DNA of 64,000 nt from Runella aurantiaca (GTDB taxonomy: Bacteria; Bacteroidota; Bacteroidia; Cytophagales; Spirosomataceae). The translations under genes were made by a program, and so were the position numbers. Shown here one piece after another: positions 63,536 to 64,000 of the stretch. Each line of letters begins with the position of its first letter. The first letter of the stretch is position 1. The notes beneath the pieces were generated by a model. That model saw only the letters and a program-made list of their open reading frames with translations. It was not told the DNA's origin and made no database searches. The stretch spans positions 62,001-126,000 of the forward strand of contig NZ_QPIW01000017.1 of assembly GCF_003339505.1 (NCBI RefSeq), written 5' to 3'.

Positions 63536-63572
63536 ACGAGATATGGATAGATTTTCTTTGAATATCAGTCGT

Positions 63573-64000
63573 TTATAGTTTAGGCAATCGCATCGTAAAC
63601 GTCGTCCCCTGCCCCTCCATACTCTCTACCTCAATCGTCCCGCCATGCCCCTTCGTCACAATATCATAAGCCAAACTCAGCCCCAAGCCCGTTCCTTCAC
63701 CGGTGGGTTTGGTGGTGAAAAAAGGCTGAAAGATTTTGGCTTTGATAGTTTCGGAAATGCCCGTGCCGTTGTCTTTGACTTGAATTTGCAGTTGGTTATC
63801 GGCAACTTTCGTTGCGACTGTTACCTTGGGTTGATAATTGGGTTCTCCCTTTTTAACACGCTCATTAACAGCATAAAAAGCATTATTGAGTAGATTCAAC
63901 AGTACCCGCCCGATGTCTTGTGGGACAACTTCAATGTTGGAGGGATTGGGATCAAAATCTGTTATCAAATCACAGTTAAAGTCCTGATTTTTAGACCTCA
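63573..64000 (-). CDS. C-terminal part of a sensor histidine kinase (5' end outside window)
   Basis: The frame is open to the right edge, so the gene's start is missing; the visible 142 codons begin at ...SKNQDFNCDL. It is an HATPase domain: IGRVLLNLLNNAFYAVNE, DNGTGISETIKAKIFQPFF, GEGTGLGLSLAYDI. Both protein and DNA are very close to the end of the propeller kinase at 59849-63535, separated by a 37-bp gap, indicating tandem duplication. The input domains lie outside the window. Confidence 0.9.
   Translation of the reverse strand, partial: RSKNQDFNCDLITDFDPNPSNIEVVPQDIGRVLLNLLNNAFYAVNERVKKGEPNYQPKVTVATKVADNQLQIQVKDNGTGISETIKAKIFQPFFTTKPTGEGTGLGLSLAYDIVTKGHGGTIEVESMEGQGTTFTMRLPKL

Overview
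The window looks like chromosomal DNA from a Bacteroidota bacterium, probably of the Cytophagales (Runella/Spirosoma type). That placement is an inference. It rests on the UpxY-type antiterminator, the Bacteroidetes-style Wza/Wzc/Wzi set, the two-component propeller kinase, several exported proteins whose signal peptides end in AQ, and the lack of strong Shine-Dalgarno sequences. Every gene I can support lies on the minus strand, so transcription runs from high to low coordinates. No tRNA, rRNA, insertion sequence or CRISPR array was seen.

Right part (about 50.1-64 kb): two complete sensor histidine kinases and the C-terminal end of a third, then a run of mostly exported hydrolases and one FMN oxidase (serine hydrolase, alpha-hydroxy-acid oxidase, creatininase-like protein, M20 peptidase, DUF1028 protein, alpha/beta hydrolase). 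A 0.7-1 kb intergenic region separates them from the next block.

Middle and left (about 49.1 kb down to 2 kb): one very long surface-polysaccharide locus. It opens with the antiterminator upxY, the exporter wza, the tyrosine autokinase wzc and an initiating sugar transferase. Next come wbpE, wbpD and wlbA, the ABC exporter wzm/wzt, and a series of glycosyltransferases and FkbM methyltransferases. Further down are wbpG, hisF and hisH, a UDP-sugar 2-epimerase, VanZ and Wzi proteins and a nucleotidyltransferase. Taken together, wlbA, wbpD, wbpE, the epimerase and wbpG/hisH/hisF predict a 2,3-diacetamido-mannuronic acid type sugar whose carboxyl is converted to an amide. The UDP-GlcNAc 6-dehydrogenase that would start that pathway is not in the window.

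The most interesting content is a lasso-peptide (RiPP) gene set buried inside the polysaccharide operon at 19.2-24.2 kb. It comprises a PqqD-like recognition protein (B1), a YkgJ-type cysteine-cluster protein, an asparagine-synthetase-like lasso cyclase (C), a transglutaminase-like leader peptidase (B2), an HPr-kinase-like peptide kinase and a phytanoyl-CoA-dioxygenase-like oxygenase. Between B2 and C there is a 50-codon gene at 21898-22050, too short for routine ORF calling, that has the hallmarks of the precursor. It has a W..P.L..L leader motif, a Thr at the -2 position of a plausible cleavage site and a C-terminal Ser, the residue phosphorylated by kinases of this type. No dedicated lasso ABC exporter is present. 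Surrounding glycosyltransferases and a distal PF14907-type nucleotidyltransferase raise the possibility of a phosphorylated and glycosylated lasso peptide.

Left edge: the C-terminally truncated PVC-type membrane-bound dehydrogenase gene is separated from the polysaccharide locus by a clear intrinsic terminator.
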